The notes: generated by a model from the letters alone, not told the origin. Positions 1-6,708 are shown, counted from the stretch's first letter. The stretch: 7,290 nt of DNA from Spirochaetales bacterium (GCA_011049745.1 DRHE01000345.1:1-7290); one strand, 5' to 3'. A program made the numbers and translations.

Positions 1-453
1 GAGTTGAGTATCTCCCGGGTTATAAAATCCTGGGGCGGTGAGGAGAGAGTACTTTCCAGATTACTGGAGCTGATCAGGGGTTACCGCCCGAAAGTGATAA
101 TCTCTCCCGACGGTCCCAGCCGGGCCAGGGAGCATTTTGAGCATGAAGCCGTGGGTTATCTTACTAAAAAGGCTCTTGCCGGCGTGAAGCTGGCAGGAGA
201 TAAATTTGTTATGGGCCATTTAGTCTCTGTTGACCCCCTGCAGAGGGGATTATACCCTGCTGCATTCAAACTCGAGGTAATGGGCCGCAACATTCCTTTT
301 CGATTCCAACAGCTCCAGGCGCTGAAAGCCCATGAAACCCAGCGAGATGCATCGGTAATCGGGGTTGAAGTGCGCGCCAATTTCAAAGATGAGTATTATA
401 ACCTGGAGTTCTGGGATTCAGGAATGACTCTTGATGAATACTTGAGTAAGTGA
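1..453 (+). CDS. PIG-L/LmbE-family deacetylase, C-terminal part (5' truncated by window edge)
   Basis: This is the C-terminal part of a PIG-L/LmbE-type metal-dependent deacetylase, a family that removes N-acetyl groups from GlcNAc-containing substrates (for example BshB in bacillithiol synthesis, or sugar-lipid deacetylases). The frame is open from base 1, and the TTG at base 4 is not a convincing start. The recognisable part is the segment reading SPDGPSRAREHFEHEAVG (codons at about 103-156). Its H-F-E-H-E-A-V-G matches the family's HPDHxxVG motif, whose second His is a metal ligand. The N-terminal HPDDE motif is missing because it lies upstream of the window; roughly 65-100 residues should be absent. 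The gene stops with TGA 19 bases before the likely start of the NusG paralogue, so the two are probably co-transcribed. A substrate cannot be assigned; the setting suggests glycan or sugar metabolism. Confidence 0.8.
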   Translation, partial: ELSISRVIKSWGGEERVLSRLLELIRGYRPKVIISPDGPSRAREHFEHEAVGYLTKKALAGVKLAGDKFVMGHLVSVDPLQRGLYPAAFKLEVMGRNIPFRFQQLQALKAHETQRDASVIGVEVRANFKDEYYNLEFWDSGMTLDEYLSK

Positions 454-472
454 TAGGTTGGGCTTCAAGTTT

Positions 473-1012
473 ATGACCTATTACGTTATACAGGTACAGA
501 CCAGGACGGAGGATAAATACCTCCAGCTGGCGGCAAATATTATAGAAGAAAACCAGGTGCGCATCTTATGGCCCAGGAGGAATTTGCGCATAAGACGAAG
601 GGGTGTATGGAAAGATTACCTGGCCCCTATTTTCCCAGGGTATCTCTTTATTGAGAGTGAAAAGATAAACCCTGAGCTCTACTGGCGGATCAAGCGGGTA
701 CCCGGTTTCCTGCACTTTTTAAAGGATAATCATAATATTGAACCTTTAACTGCGCGTGACCAGGAGCTGCTTACTCATTTTTTATCCTTTGGCGAGGTGG
801 TGGATCGATCCAAGGTGTTTTTTGATGAGAATAAACGCATCAAGGTGCTGCAGGGCCCTTTAAAGGGATTGGAGGGAAAGATAGTAAAGGTGAATCGCCG
901 CAAAGGACGGGCCAAGGTGAAACTGGACCTTTACGAAGAGTCTTTTCTGGTTGATTTTGGTTTTGAGCTCCTGGAGCCGACCGATGAAGCTATGATAAAA
1001 GTAAAATCCTGA
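473..1012 (+). CDS. loaP: Specialised NusG paralogue, LoaP-like transcription antiterminator
   Basis: This 179-residue protein has the NusG architecture. An N-terminal NGN domain (about residues 1-108) begins MTYYVIQVQT and contains the typical PIFPGYLFIE segment (52-61) and VPGFLHFL (76-83). A KOW domain follows at about 122-152, with the core VLQGPLKGLEGKIVKV. A basic stretch (WPRRNLRIRRRGVWK, 33-47) precedes the FPGYLF motif, as in LoaP/RfaH/UpxY-type paralogues rather than housekeeping NusG, and the neighbours are polysaccharide genes rather than secE and rplK. Such proteins bind RNA polymerase and suppress termination across long biosynthetic operons; Bacillus LoaP also recognises an RNA hairpin in the operon leader. 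ATG at 473 is preferred because the NGN fold normally begins directly with YxVxQV; an in-frame TTG at 458 would add five residues. Family membership is sure; the LoaP label rests on context and motif memory. Confidence 0.82.
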   Translation: MTYYVIQVQTRTEDKYLQLAANIIEENQVRILWPRRNLRIRRRGVWKDYLAPIFPGYLFIESEKINPELYWRIKRVPGFLHFLKDNHNIEPLTARDQELLTHFLSFGEVVDRSKVFFDENKRIKVLQGPLKGLEGKIVKVNRRKGRAKVKLDLYEESFLVDFGFELLEPTDEAMIKVKS

Positions 1013-1014
1013 AC

Positions 1015-1030
1015 AGATTGAAAGATTGAA
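1015..1030 (+). repeat. Tandem 8-base repeat just after the antiterminator gene
   Basis: The octamer AGATTGAA occurs twice in direct succession (1015-1022 and 1023-1030), starting three bases after the stop codon of the NusG paralogue. It is purine-rich and unstructured. It may be simple replication slippage, or a single-stranded landing region upstream of the hairpins in this leader. No function is shown. Confidence 0.6.
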
Positions 1031-1075
1031 GATGCCCTCAAGGTGTTTTCATCCCCTCAAGGAGGGTACCGCACC
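1031..1075 (+). promoter_or_regulatory. Structured leader RNA element: hairpins that include a strong Shine-Dalgarno sequence
   Basis: This candidate RNA element lies between the LoaP-like gene and the four-gene operon. Seen directly: a compact hairpin CCCTC-AAG-GAGGG (1054-1066); a 5' stem GATG/CATC (1031-1034 with 1050-1053) that would stack directly on it; and a competing outer stem GGTG/CACC (1042-1045 with 1072-1075). The 9-mer CCCTCAAGG is present twice (1035-1043 and 1054-1062), so either copy of CCCTC could pair with GAGGG at 1062-1066. That GAGGG is the 3' part of the strong ribosome-binding sequence AAGGAGGG (1059-1066). No U-run follows, so this is not an intrinsic terminator. By analogy with Bacillus LoaP leaders it may be the antiterminator's recognition hairpin. 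It may instead control translation of the short ORF that follows. The function is inferred. Confidence 0.45.
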
Positions 1076-1111
1076 GTGAATAAAGAAAATAATAATCAAG
1101 AGTCAACATAG
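1076..1111 (+). CDS. Possible 11-codon leader ORF (MNKENNNQEST)
   Basis: A GTG codon lies nine bases after AAGGAGGG, the best Shine-Dalgarno sequence in the window, and opens an 11-residue Asn-rich reading frame that stops with TAG at 1109-1111. The stop is 16 bases before the ATG of the dehydratase, which has only a weak ribosome-binding sequence of its own, so the short ORF could deliver ribosomes for reinitiation (translational coupling). The encoded peptide resembles nothing recognised. An alternative is that the strong site belongs to the dehydratase and that one extra base in the A-rich stretch at 1079-1096 broke the frame: skipping one base there would fuse GTG 1076 to the dehydratase and add about 17 residues upstream of its Met. 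The strong initiation signal is seen; that it is used is an inference. Confidence 0.4.
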   Translation: MNKENNNQEST

Positions 1112-1127
1112 TGGCGAAAATCAAGAT

Positions 1128-2609
1128 ATGGGCAATGGAAGATCAAAGAATAAAATATATATAATCGGCGCCGGTCTAACCGGTTTAACTATTGCCCGGG
1201 AGATAGAAGCCAAGTGTATTTTCGGCCGGGTGGTAGCCTTTTTAGATGATGATCCGGCAAAAATCGGCACCAGGCTTAACAACATTCCGGTTTTAGGTCC
1301 TTTAGAGGATGTGGTTGACCTGCTTAAAAGCACACCGGCAAATGAGGCAATTATCGCTATGCCCTCTGCAACCCGTGAGCAACTGCGGCGGGTTTATAAC
1401 ACTTTAAAAAAGGCGGAGTTTACCCGTATCAGAATTCTGCCCGGGATCCCCCAGATTCTCGATGATCAGCCCCACTTGATCCAGGCGCGGGAAATAGACC
1501 CGGAAGACCTCCTAACCCGGAAGGCGGTTAAGATAAGCCTTAAAGAGAGCCTCTCTTATGTGCGGGGAAAGCGGGTTTTAGTAACCGGTGCGGGCGGCTC
1601 CATAGGCAGTGAGCTCTGCCGGCAGCTTCTCTCCGGCGGCGCTGAGCGTCTCTATCTGTTCGGCCACGGCGAGAACAGTATCTACGAGATAACCAGGGAG
1701 CTGCGCTTACTGCAGGAAGAAGGGGTGGGGGAAAAGGTGGATGTTGTGCCGGTTATCGGCGAGCTGCAGGACCGGGATTTCATGTTCTATATCTTAAAAC
1801 GGTTGAATGCTCAGGTGGTTTTTCATGCAGCAGCCCATAAACACGTGCCCATGCTGGAGGCCAACTCAGTAGAAGCGGTGAAGAACAATGTCTTCGGCAC
1901 CAGGAATGTTGTCGAGGCTTCAGTTGAGGCGGGGGTATCCCGCTTTGTCTTTATCTCCACAGATAAGGCGGTTAACCCAAGCAGTGTCTATGGCGCATCC
2001 AAGCTTTTAGCTGAAGAGATTGTTCTAAAAGCTGGAAAAAACGGCGTCCAATACCTGGTTGTGCGTTTTGGTAATGTGCTTGGTTCACGGGGAAGTATAG
2101 TACCCCTGTTCAGGCGGCAGATACTGAAAGGTGGACCGGTTACCCTGACCCATCCGGAGGCCAGCAGGTTCTTTATGACCATTCCGGAGGCGGTGAGCCT
2201 GGTGTTAAAAGCCGGGGGAGTTGGTGACGGCGGTGAGCTCTATCTGCTTGACATGGGCAAGCCGATCAAGATTAAGGAGCTGGCTGAACAGATGATCCGG
2301 TTTTACGGCTATGAACCGGAAAAGGAGATCAAGATCTCCTATACCGGTCTGCGCCCCGGTGAGAAGGTGATTGAGCGTTTATGGAGCGAGGAAGATTTTC
2401 CGGAAGAAACCGCTTATACCAAGATACTGAAACTAAAAAGGGCGAGAGCCATAAACGGCCGTTTAAATTCTGTGCTGGAGCTGCTTATGCCAATATGTTT
2501 CGCGGATTATGACAAAAACACGGTATACCGCAATCGTCGTGAATTGAGAAAAACCCTGAGACTGATTATCCCCAGCCTGAATATTCCGGAAGATGAGCCG
2601 GAATACTGA
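1128..2609 (+). CDS. Nucleotide-sugar 4,6-dehydratase (CapD/WbpM/PglF-like), soluble form with two Rossmann domains
   Basis: This is an SDR-type dehydratase predicted to convert UDP-GlcNAc (or a similar UDP-HexNAc) to the 4-keto-6-deoxy sugar. Residues 8-130 form a CoA-binding-like Rossmann domain with GAGLTG (14-19). The catalytic SDR domain follows: TGAGGSIG (153-160) for NAD(P), HAAAHKHVP (233-241), STDK (277-280), then YGASK with Tyr288 and Lys292, and TGLRPGEK (406-413), a mark of the CapD family. Well-known members carry several N-terminal membrane helices and run to about 590-665 residues. This 493-residue protein starts directly with the first Rossmann domain and should be cytosolic. 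WbpM and PglF have Met at the catalytic Tyr position, whereas this protein has Tyr, as in FlaA1/PseB. No other in-frame start exists between ATG 1128 and the upstream in-frame stop at 1077. It overlaps the aminotransferase gene by 17 bases. The family is sure; substrate and product stereochemistry are open. Confidence 0.9.
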   Translation: MGNGRSKNKIYIIGAGLTGLTIAREIEAKCIFGRVVAFLDDDPAKIGTRLNNIPVLGPLEDVVDLLKSTPANEAIIAMPSATREQLRRVYNTLKKAEFTRIRILPGIPQILDDQPHLIQAREIDPEDLLTRKAVKISLKESLSYVRGKRVLVTGAGGSIGSELCRQLLSGGAERLYLFGHGENSIYEITRELRLLQEEGVGEKVDVVPVIGELQDRDFMFYILKRLNAQVVFHAAAHKHVPMLEANSVEAVKNNVFGTRNVVEASVEAGVSRFVFISTDKAVNPSSVYGASKLLAEEIVLKAGKNGVQYLVVRFGNVLGSRGSIVPLFRRQILKGGPVTLTHPEASRFFMTIPEAVSLVLKAGGVGDGGELYLLDMGKPIKIKELAEQMIRFYGYEPEKEIKISYTGLRPGEKVIERLWSEEDFPEETAYTKILKLKRARAINGRLNSVLELLMPICFADYDKNTVYRNRRELRKTLRLIIPSLNIPEDEPEY

Positions 2610-3792
2610 TTTTATTCCCTTTGCCCGACCGGCCATTGGCAGGGAAGAAGAGAGAGCGGTAATCTCGGTTCTGCGCAGCGGCTGGCTCACTACCGGCAGG
2701 GAAGCAAGGAAATTCGAAGAAGAGTTTGCCGCTTCTGTCGGCACCAGCTACACTTTAGCAGTCAGCTCGGCTACAGCAGGGCTGCACTTAAGCCTGGAGG
2801 CTTTAGGAGTAAAAGCAAATAGTCTGGTCATTACCACACCCTATTCCTTTGCGGCCAGCGCTGAGGTAATTCGTTACCTGGGTGCTGATCCTTTTTTTCT
2901 AGATATCGAAGAAGATAGTTTCAATCTATCTCCTGAGAATTTAGAAAAGGCTTTAGCTGAACAGGGAGAAAGGGTTTCAGCAATCCTGCCGGTTCATATA
3001 GCGGGGCTGCCCTGTTCCATGGCTGAGATCCTGGAGCATGCGGGTAATTATAAGCTGCCTGTTGTGGAGGATGGAGCCCACATGCAGCCGGGTGAATTTA
3101 CTGAAAAGGGCGACCGCTATAGAGGAACCCTGGAGGGTACACGGGTATATTCCTTTTACTGCACCAAAACTATTACCACGGGTGAGGGGGGTATGGTGGC
3201 AACCGACCGGCAAGAGGTGGCGGAGCGTATTAGATTGATGCGCCTCCACGGAATAGACCGGGAGGTTTGGGATCGTTACACCTCGAAAAAACCTTCATGG
3301 TACTATCAGGTGGAGGAAGCGGGTTATAAATACAACCTGACTGATCTGGCCGCGGCCATAGGGAGGGTGCAGTTAAGAAAGGCCGCAGAGTTCCTGAAAG
3401 CCCGGAAAAGGATTGCCGGGAGATATCTGGCAGCACTCTCGGCGTTGGATTTTCTGAAGACTCCGCAGAACAGTGAAGCCCATGGCTGGCATCTCTTTTT
3501 GCTTCGCATTGTTGAAGATCGCCTGTCAATTGGCCGGGATGCGTTTGTAAATGAGCTGCAGCAAAGGGGTATAGGTATATCTGTGCACTTCATTCCTCTG
3601 CATATTATGCCCTACTATAAACGAAGGTACGGCTACCGGGAAGATGATTTTCCAACTGCTTTTAAAAACTTCCGCACAAGCTTGAGCCTGCCCATATATC
3701 CCGGGCTTACTGATAAAGAGGTAGAAAGGGTAATTGAAGCAGTTAAGCATATAGGATCAAAGTATTATCAGAGGAGGAGTCATGGCGCTTAA
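2593..3792 (+). CDS. DegT/DnrJ/EryC1/StrS-family PLP-dependent sugar aminotransferase
   Basis: This enzyme is predicted to transaminate a 4-keto sugar nucleotide, most likely the product of the preceding dehydratase, giving a 4-amino-4,6-dideoxy-HexNAc nucleotide (the role of PglE or PseC). The 399 residues match the family's usual length. Visible marks are SGWLTTGREARKFEEEFA (29-46), SSATAGLHLSLEALG (58-72), TPYSFAASAEV (82-92), VEDGAHMQPG (158-167) with PLP-contacting Asp160, the Schiff-base lysine Lys192 in YSFYCTKTITTGEGG, and GYKYNLTDLAAAIGRVQL (244-261). The VEDGAHMQPG stretch differs a little from the commoner VEDAAHAxGA. The gene starts inside the last codons of the dehydratase (17-base overlap) with little ribosome-binding sequence of its own, so translational coupling is likely. 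The family is sure; amino donor and sugar configuration cannot be read from the sequence. Confidence 0.92.
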   Translation: MSRNTDFIPFARPAIGREEERAVISVLRSGWLTTGREARKFEEEFAASVGTSYTLAVSSATAGLHLSLEALGVKANSLVITTPYSFAASAEVIRYLGADPFFLDIEEDSFNLSPENLEKALAEQGERVSAILPVHIAGLPCSMAEILEHAGNYKLPVVEDGAHMQPGEFTEKGDRYRGTLEGTRVYSFYCTKTITTGEGGMVATDRQEVAERIRLMRLHGIDREVWDRYTSKKPSWYYQVEEAGYKYNLTDLAAAIGRVQLRKAAEFLKARKRIAGRYLAALSALDFLKTPQNSEAHGWHLFLLRIVEDRLSIGRDAFVNELQQRGIGISVHFIPLHIMPYYKRRYGYREDDFPTAFKNFRTSLSLPIYPGLTDKEVERVIEAVKHIGSKYYQRRSHGA

Positions 3793-5248
3793 ATTCGGGA
3801 CCAGCGGGGTCAGGGGTCTGGTAACGGAAATGACCGACCTTGAATGTGCGCTCTACACCAGGGCATTTATTCTCTATCTTAAAGCTGCGGGCTATTCGGC
3901 AGCTGTCACTTTAGCCGGGGATTTTCGCAGCTCCACTCCCAGGATATTAAAAGCCGTGGCCTTTGCTATAGAAGATGAAGGGCTGGCTGTTGATTTCTGC
4001 GGTTTCATACCCACCCCGGCTTTAGCCGCCTACTCCCTGGAAAGAGCAGAAGCCGGTGTAATGGTTACCGGAAGCCATATTCCCGATGACCGTAACGGGA
4101 TTAAGTTTTATATGCCTCAAGGAGAGGTGCTTAAAACTGATGAGCGGGAGATTTCCCGTTTCTATGGCCGGTTAAAAGATAAACCGGCAGCAGCAGTCTT
4201 TAATGATGAGGGCTATCTTAAGGAAGAGTTTATTCCCCGGCTGGGAGAAGCCAATGTCCGGGCTGAAGAGAGTTATAAGGAGCGATATCTTAAGTACTTT
4301 GAGGAGGGCGCTCTTGCAGGCTTAAAGCTGGTGGTATATGAGCATTCATCAGTTGCCAGGGATATACTGCCCGAGATTTTAGCAGGCCTGGGTGCGGAGG
4401 GAATCCGGGTTGGACGCTCAGAGAGCTTTGTTCCGGTCGATACGGAGGCGGTGGAGGAACCTGAGCGCCTGGCAAAGTGGGTTGCGGATTATAGTGCCGA
4501 TGCATTGCTCACTGCGGATGGGGATGGTGACCGGCCGCTATTGGTGGATGAGAGAGGCAGGGTGGTGCGCGGTGATATTCTTGGTATACTGGTTGCCGAA
4601 TATCTGAGAGCGGATTCAATTTCCACACCGGTAAGCTGCAACACCGCTTTGGAAAAAAGCGGCGGTTTTGATTTTATAGAACGCACTAAAATCGGCTCCC
4701 CCCATGTTATCGCCTCAATGCTTAAAGCCGTCGGTAGTGGTTATAAGCGGGTAGTAGGCTATGAAGCAAATGGCGGTTTTTTAACGGCAAGCCATATGAT
4801 CAACCCCGAAACCGGTGCTGAGATGAAAGCCCTGCCCACCAGGGATTCGGCTCTGCCCCTTATAGCAGCTCTGCTTTTAGCAAAAGAGCGCGGCACAGGG
4901 CTCTCTCAACTGATCGCCGGACTGCCCCCCCGTTTTACCTGCAGCGGTATAATCCGGAACTTTCCCACTGAGGTAGGCAGAGCCGTAGTGGGCAAGTTCG
5001 AGAAAGAGGGCCGGCTGCACGCAAATAAATATTTTGCTGCGGTTTTCGGCACAGCAGAGTCGCTTGATCTCACTGATGGCGCCAGAATAACCTTTGCCGG
5101 TGGAAACATTGTACATCTGCGTCCCTCGGGAAATGCGCCGGAGTTCCGCTGCTACACGGAATCTTCAACTGAAGAGGAGGCAGCGGAAAATAACCGAAAA
5201 GCTATAGAGATAATCCGTACTGTTTTAAGAGAGGATGCAGAAGTATGA
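3782..5248 (+). CDS. Phosphomannomutase/phosphoglucomutase (alpha-D-phosphohexomutase family)
   Basis: This enzyme interconverts hexose-6-phosphate and hexose-1-phosphate in the cytosol. With manA directly downstream, mannose-6-P to mannose-1-P is the likely reaction, feeding GDP-mannose. All four family loops are visible in the 488 residues: the start FGTSGVRG (5-12); the phosphoserine loop TGSHIP with Ser98; the metal loop DGDGDR (246-251); the sugar-binding loop GYEANGG (326-332); and the phosphate-binding loop RPSGNAPEFRCYTE (447-460). The loop variants (TGSHIP rather than TASHNP, GYEANGG rather than GEESGH) belong to a recognised bacterial phosphomannomutase branch. A strong GAGGAGG ribosome-binding site at 3771-3777, inside the end of the aminotransferase gene, fixes the ATG; the genes overlap by 11 bases. 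Activity on glucose phosphates is possible, because the family is often bifunctional. Confidence 0.92.
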   Translation: MALKFGTSGVRGLVTEMTDLECALYTRAFILYLKAAGYSAAVTLAGDFRSSTPRILKAVAFAIEDEGLAVDFCGFIPTPALAAYSLERAEAGVMVTGSHIPDDRNGIKFYMPQGEVLKTDEREISRFYGRLKDKPAAAVFNDEGYLKEEFIPRLGEANVRAEESYKERYLKYFEEGALAGLKLVVYEHSSVARDILPEILAGLGAEGIRVGRSESFVPVDTEAVEEPERLAKWVADYSADALLTADGDGDRPLLVDERGRVVRGDILGILVAEYLRADSISTPVSCNTALEKSGGFDFIERTKIGSPHVIASMLKAVGSGYKRVVGYEANGGFLTASHMINPETGAEMKALPTRDSALPLIAALLLAKERGTGLSQLIAGLPPRFTCSGIIRNFPTEVGRAVVGKFEKEGRLHANKYFAAVFGTAESLDLTDGARITFAGGNIVHLRPSGNAPEFRCYTESSTEEEAAENNRKAIEIIRTVLREDAEV

Positions 5249-6465
5249 TGCAGATCGCCAGATTAAAAAACAGTATCCAGGAGTATGCCTGGGGTTCTTA
5301 TACCGATATACCCGAGCTTCTGGGTGAGCCCTCTCCGGCTGAAACCCCCCAGGCAGAGCTCTGGATGGGGGCCCACCACAAAGCGCCATCTGAGGTGATT
5401 ATGGGCAAGGGGAAGATTACTCTGCCTGAACTTATAAAAGAAGATCCTGCTGCAATTCTCGGTATTACGACTGCTGAAAAATTTAACAGCTCGCTGCCAT
5501 TCCTCTTTAAAGTCTTAGCCATGGCAGAGCCTCTTTCCATACAGGCCCACCCCAACCTGGCCCAGGCCATAGAGGGATTTGCCCGGGAGAATGAACAGAG
5601 TATCCCTATTGATGGTTTTAAGCGTAACTACCGGGATGCAAATCACAAGCCGGAGATACTCTGTGCTCTAACCACCTGCTGGGCGCTTAAGGGTTTCCGG
5701 CCGATTGAGCGGATTGTCAATATAATGGCTCCTCTTAATATTGCAGGAATAGCGCCGCTCGTTGAAGCTCTGGATAAAAATCCCAATGAGCGGGGGCTGC
5801 GCCGATTTTTTGCCTCGCTTTTAACCCTTGATCCGGAGAGTAAGAGATTGGCTGTAAATGAGGTCCTGGCGCATATTCAGCATAACATTGGTGATACTGA
5901 AGGGGCTGATGAGCTTTGCCGGCACTGGATTAATAAGCTGAATCAGAGATATCCCGGGGATATCGGGGTATTGAGTCCGCTCTTTCTGAACCTGGTTGAG
6001 GTTAAGCCGGGTGAAGCGCTCTTTCTGCAGGCGGGCCAGCTTCACGCTTATCTACAGGGTATGGGTATTGAGCTTATGGCCAACTCGGATAATGTGCTCC
6101 GGGGGGGGTTAACTCCAAAGCATATAGATGTGGAAGAGCTCTTATCCATACTGGATTTTAAGGGGGCGGAAGCGGAAAAGGTTAAGATTGAAAGCTCAGC
6201 CGCAGGCGAGGAGTTCTACGTGACACCGGCAGCGGAGTTCCGGTTATCACGAATTTCTGTTGAGGAAAGGCGGGAGTATTTGAGCAGCCGGGAAAGGAGC
6301 ATTGAAATTATTATCTGTACCCAGGGCTCCGCTTCAGTTTGGGATCTGTCAACCGGAGCCGGATTTCCGGTGAAAAAAGGAGATTCCTTTATTATTCCTG
6401 CTTCGGTTGAGGAGTACCGCATTACCGGCAGTGCGCGCCTGTACAAAGCGGCAGTGCCTGTTTAA
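5245..6465 (+). CDS. manA: Mannose-6-phosphate isomerase, class I
   Basis: This zinc enzyme interconverts fructose-6-P and mannose-6-P, the entry step to GDP-mannose and to mannose catabolism. The 406 residues fit class I. The first family signature is exact: YRDANHKPE (129-137). The second runs from HAYLQGMGIELMANSDN (267-283) to TPK (290-292), with RGG where the classical pattern has RAG. Zinc ligands are Gln100 and His102 (IQAHP), Glu137 and His267; Arg286 is the expected catalytic arginine. A C-terminal cupin-like domain follows from about residue 320 (GSASVWDLSTGAGF, KKGDSFIIPA). The start overlaps the mutase stop as ATGA; a second ATG at 5248 is equally possible and would remove one residue. 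This is the last gene of the operon; its stop lies only six bases from the end of the converging DUF5320 gene, and no intrinsic terminator is evident between them. Confidence 0.95.
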   Translation: MMQIARLKNSIQEYAWGSYTDIPELLGEPSPAETPQAELWMGAHHKAPSEVIMGKGKITLPELIKEDPAAILGITTAEKFNSSLPFLFKVLAMAEPLSIQAHPNLAQAIEGFARENEQSIPIDGFKRNYRDANHKPEILCALTTCWALKGFRPIERIVNIMAPLNIAGIAPLVEALDKNPNERGLRRFFASLLTLDPESKRLAVNEVLAHIQHNIGDTEGADELCRHWINKLNQRYPGDIGVLSPLFLNLVEVKPGEALFLQAGQLHAYLQGMGIELMANSDNVLRGGLTPKHIDVEELLSILDFKGAEAEKVKIESSAAGEEFYVTPAAEFRLSRISVEERREYLSSRERSIEIIICTQGSASVWDLSTGAGFPVKKGDSFIIPASVEEYRITGSARLYKAAVPV

Positions 6466-6471
6466 CGTTTT

Positions 6472-6702
6472 TTAAAGTTCGCGAGTTCGCGGGAAAGAGC
6501 AGCGAGCTGTTAATTGCCCGCCGCGGCCTCCGCCATAGCCTCCGCCAAGTGCGGAAAAAGTGGTTGCCTGGCCAGGTCCAGGAACGCCTCTGCCTGCTCC
6601 AAAATTTGCATAGCCGGGTGTTGAATATCCGGCACAGAAACCGGCAGCCCTGCCGGTCATTGCTCCATATCCCGAAGGACCTGTTCGATCACCTCTTGGC
6701 AT
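6472..6702 (-). CDS. DUF5320-family small Gly-rich protein, short C-terminus
   Basis: This is a 76-residue protein whose first 26 residues (MPRGDRTGPSGYG, then AMTGRAAGFCAGY) match the DUF5320 family, whose members typically begin MPRGDGTGPMGxGPMTGRxAGxCAGY. The function of the family is unknown; members often sit beside DUF134 and NifX/Mrp-type iron-cofactor genes in anaerobes. A GAGGAGG ribosome-binding sequence (minus strand, 6709-6715) lies six bases before the ATG, which makes the start secure. Residues 27-65 are Gly-rich without clear structure. Many relatives end with a charged coiled-coil segment; here the protein instead ends in TARCSFPRTREL and stops near an 8-base tandem repeat, six bases from the converging manA stop, so the tail may be truncated or rearranged. 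It follows the DUF134 gene with a 27-base gap and is probably co-transcribed with it. Confidence 0.75.
   Translation of the reverse strand: MPRGDRTGPSGYGAMTGRAAGFCAGYSTPGYANFGAGRGVPGPGQATTFSALGGGYGGGRGGQLTARCSFPRTREL
6476..6491. repeat. Tandem 8-base repeat at the 3' end of the DUF5320 gene
   Basis: The octamer AGTTCGCG occurs twice in direct succession (6476-6483 and 6484-6491), across the last codons of the DUF5320 gene and next to the manA stop. It can form only a weak CGCG-AGTT-CGCG hairpin and no T-run follows on either strand, so it is a poor terminator. It could be a slippage product or a scar at a junction between the two gene sets. Confidence 0.55.
6565..6585. repeat. 21-base exact direct repeat, copy 1 (inside the DUF5320 gene)
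   Basis: This copy is identical over 21 bases to 6923-6943. It contains the perfect palindrome CCTGGCCAGG (6567-6576) and three CCWGG sites. On the minus strand it encodes VPGPGQA in the DUF5320 protein, a different reading frame from copy 2. Confidence 0.8.
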
Positions 6703-6708
6703 AATTTG

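Noticed and set aside
458..472. TTG at 458 as the start of the NusG paralogue
   Set aside because: It has poor ribosome-binding spacing and adds residues before the point where the NGN domain normally begins; ATG 473 fits the family better, though TTG is not excluded.
991..996. TATGAT as a possible -10 box inside the end of the NusG paralogue gene
   Set aside because: No acceptable -35 box lies 16-18 bases upstream; the closest TTGAGC is 21 bases away. A promoter for the operon here is not supported.
1054..1066. Hairpin CCCTC-AAG-GAGGG as an intrinsic terminator
   Set aside because: No U-run follows the stem, and the 3' arm is part of a ribosome-binding site. It was kept only as a regulatory candidate.
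1111..1164. 17-codon frame from GTG 1111 overlapping the short ORF stop and the dehydratase start
   Set aside because: It has no ribosome-binding site, runs out of frame inside the dehydratase gene and encodes nothing recognisable.
6466..6500. Bidirectional terminator between manA and the DUF5320 gene
   Set aside because: The GTTTTTT run at 6467-6473 has no stable stem on the correct side for either strand, and the CGCG-AGTT-CGCG fold is only four pairs long.
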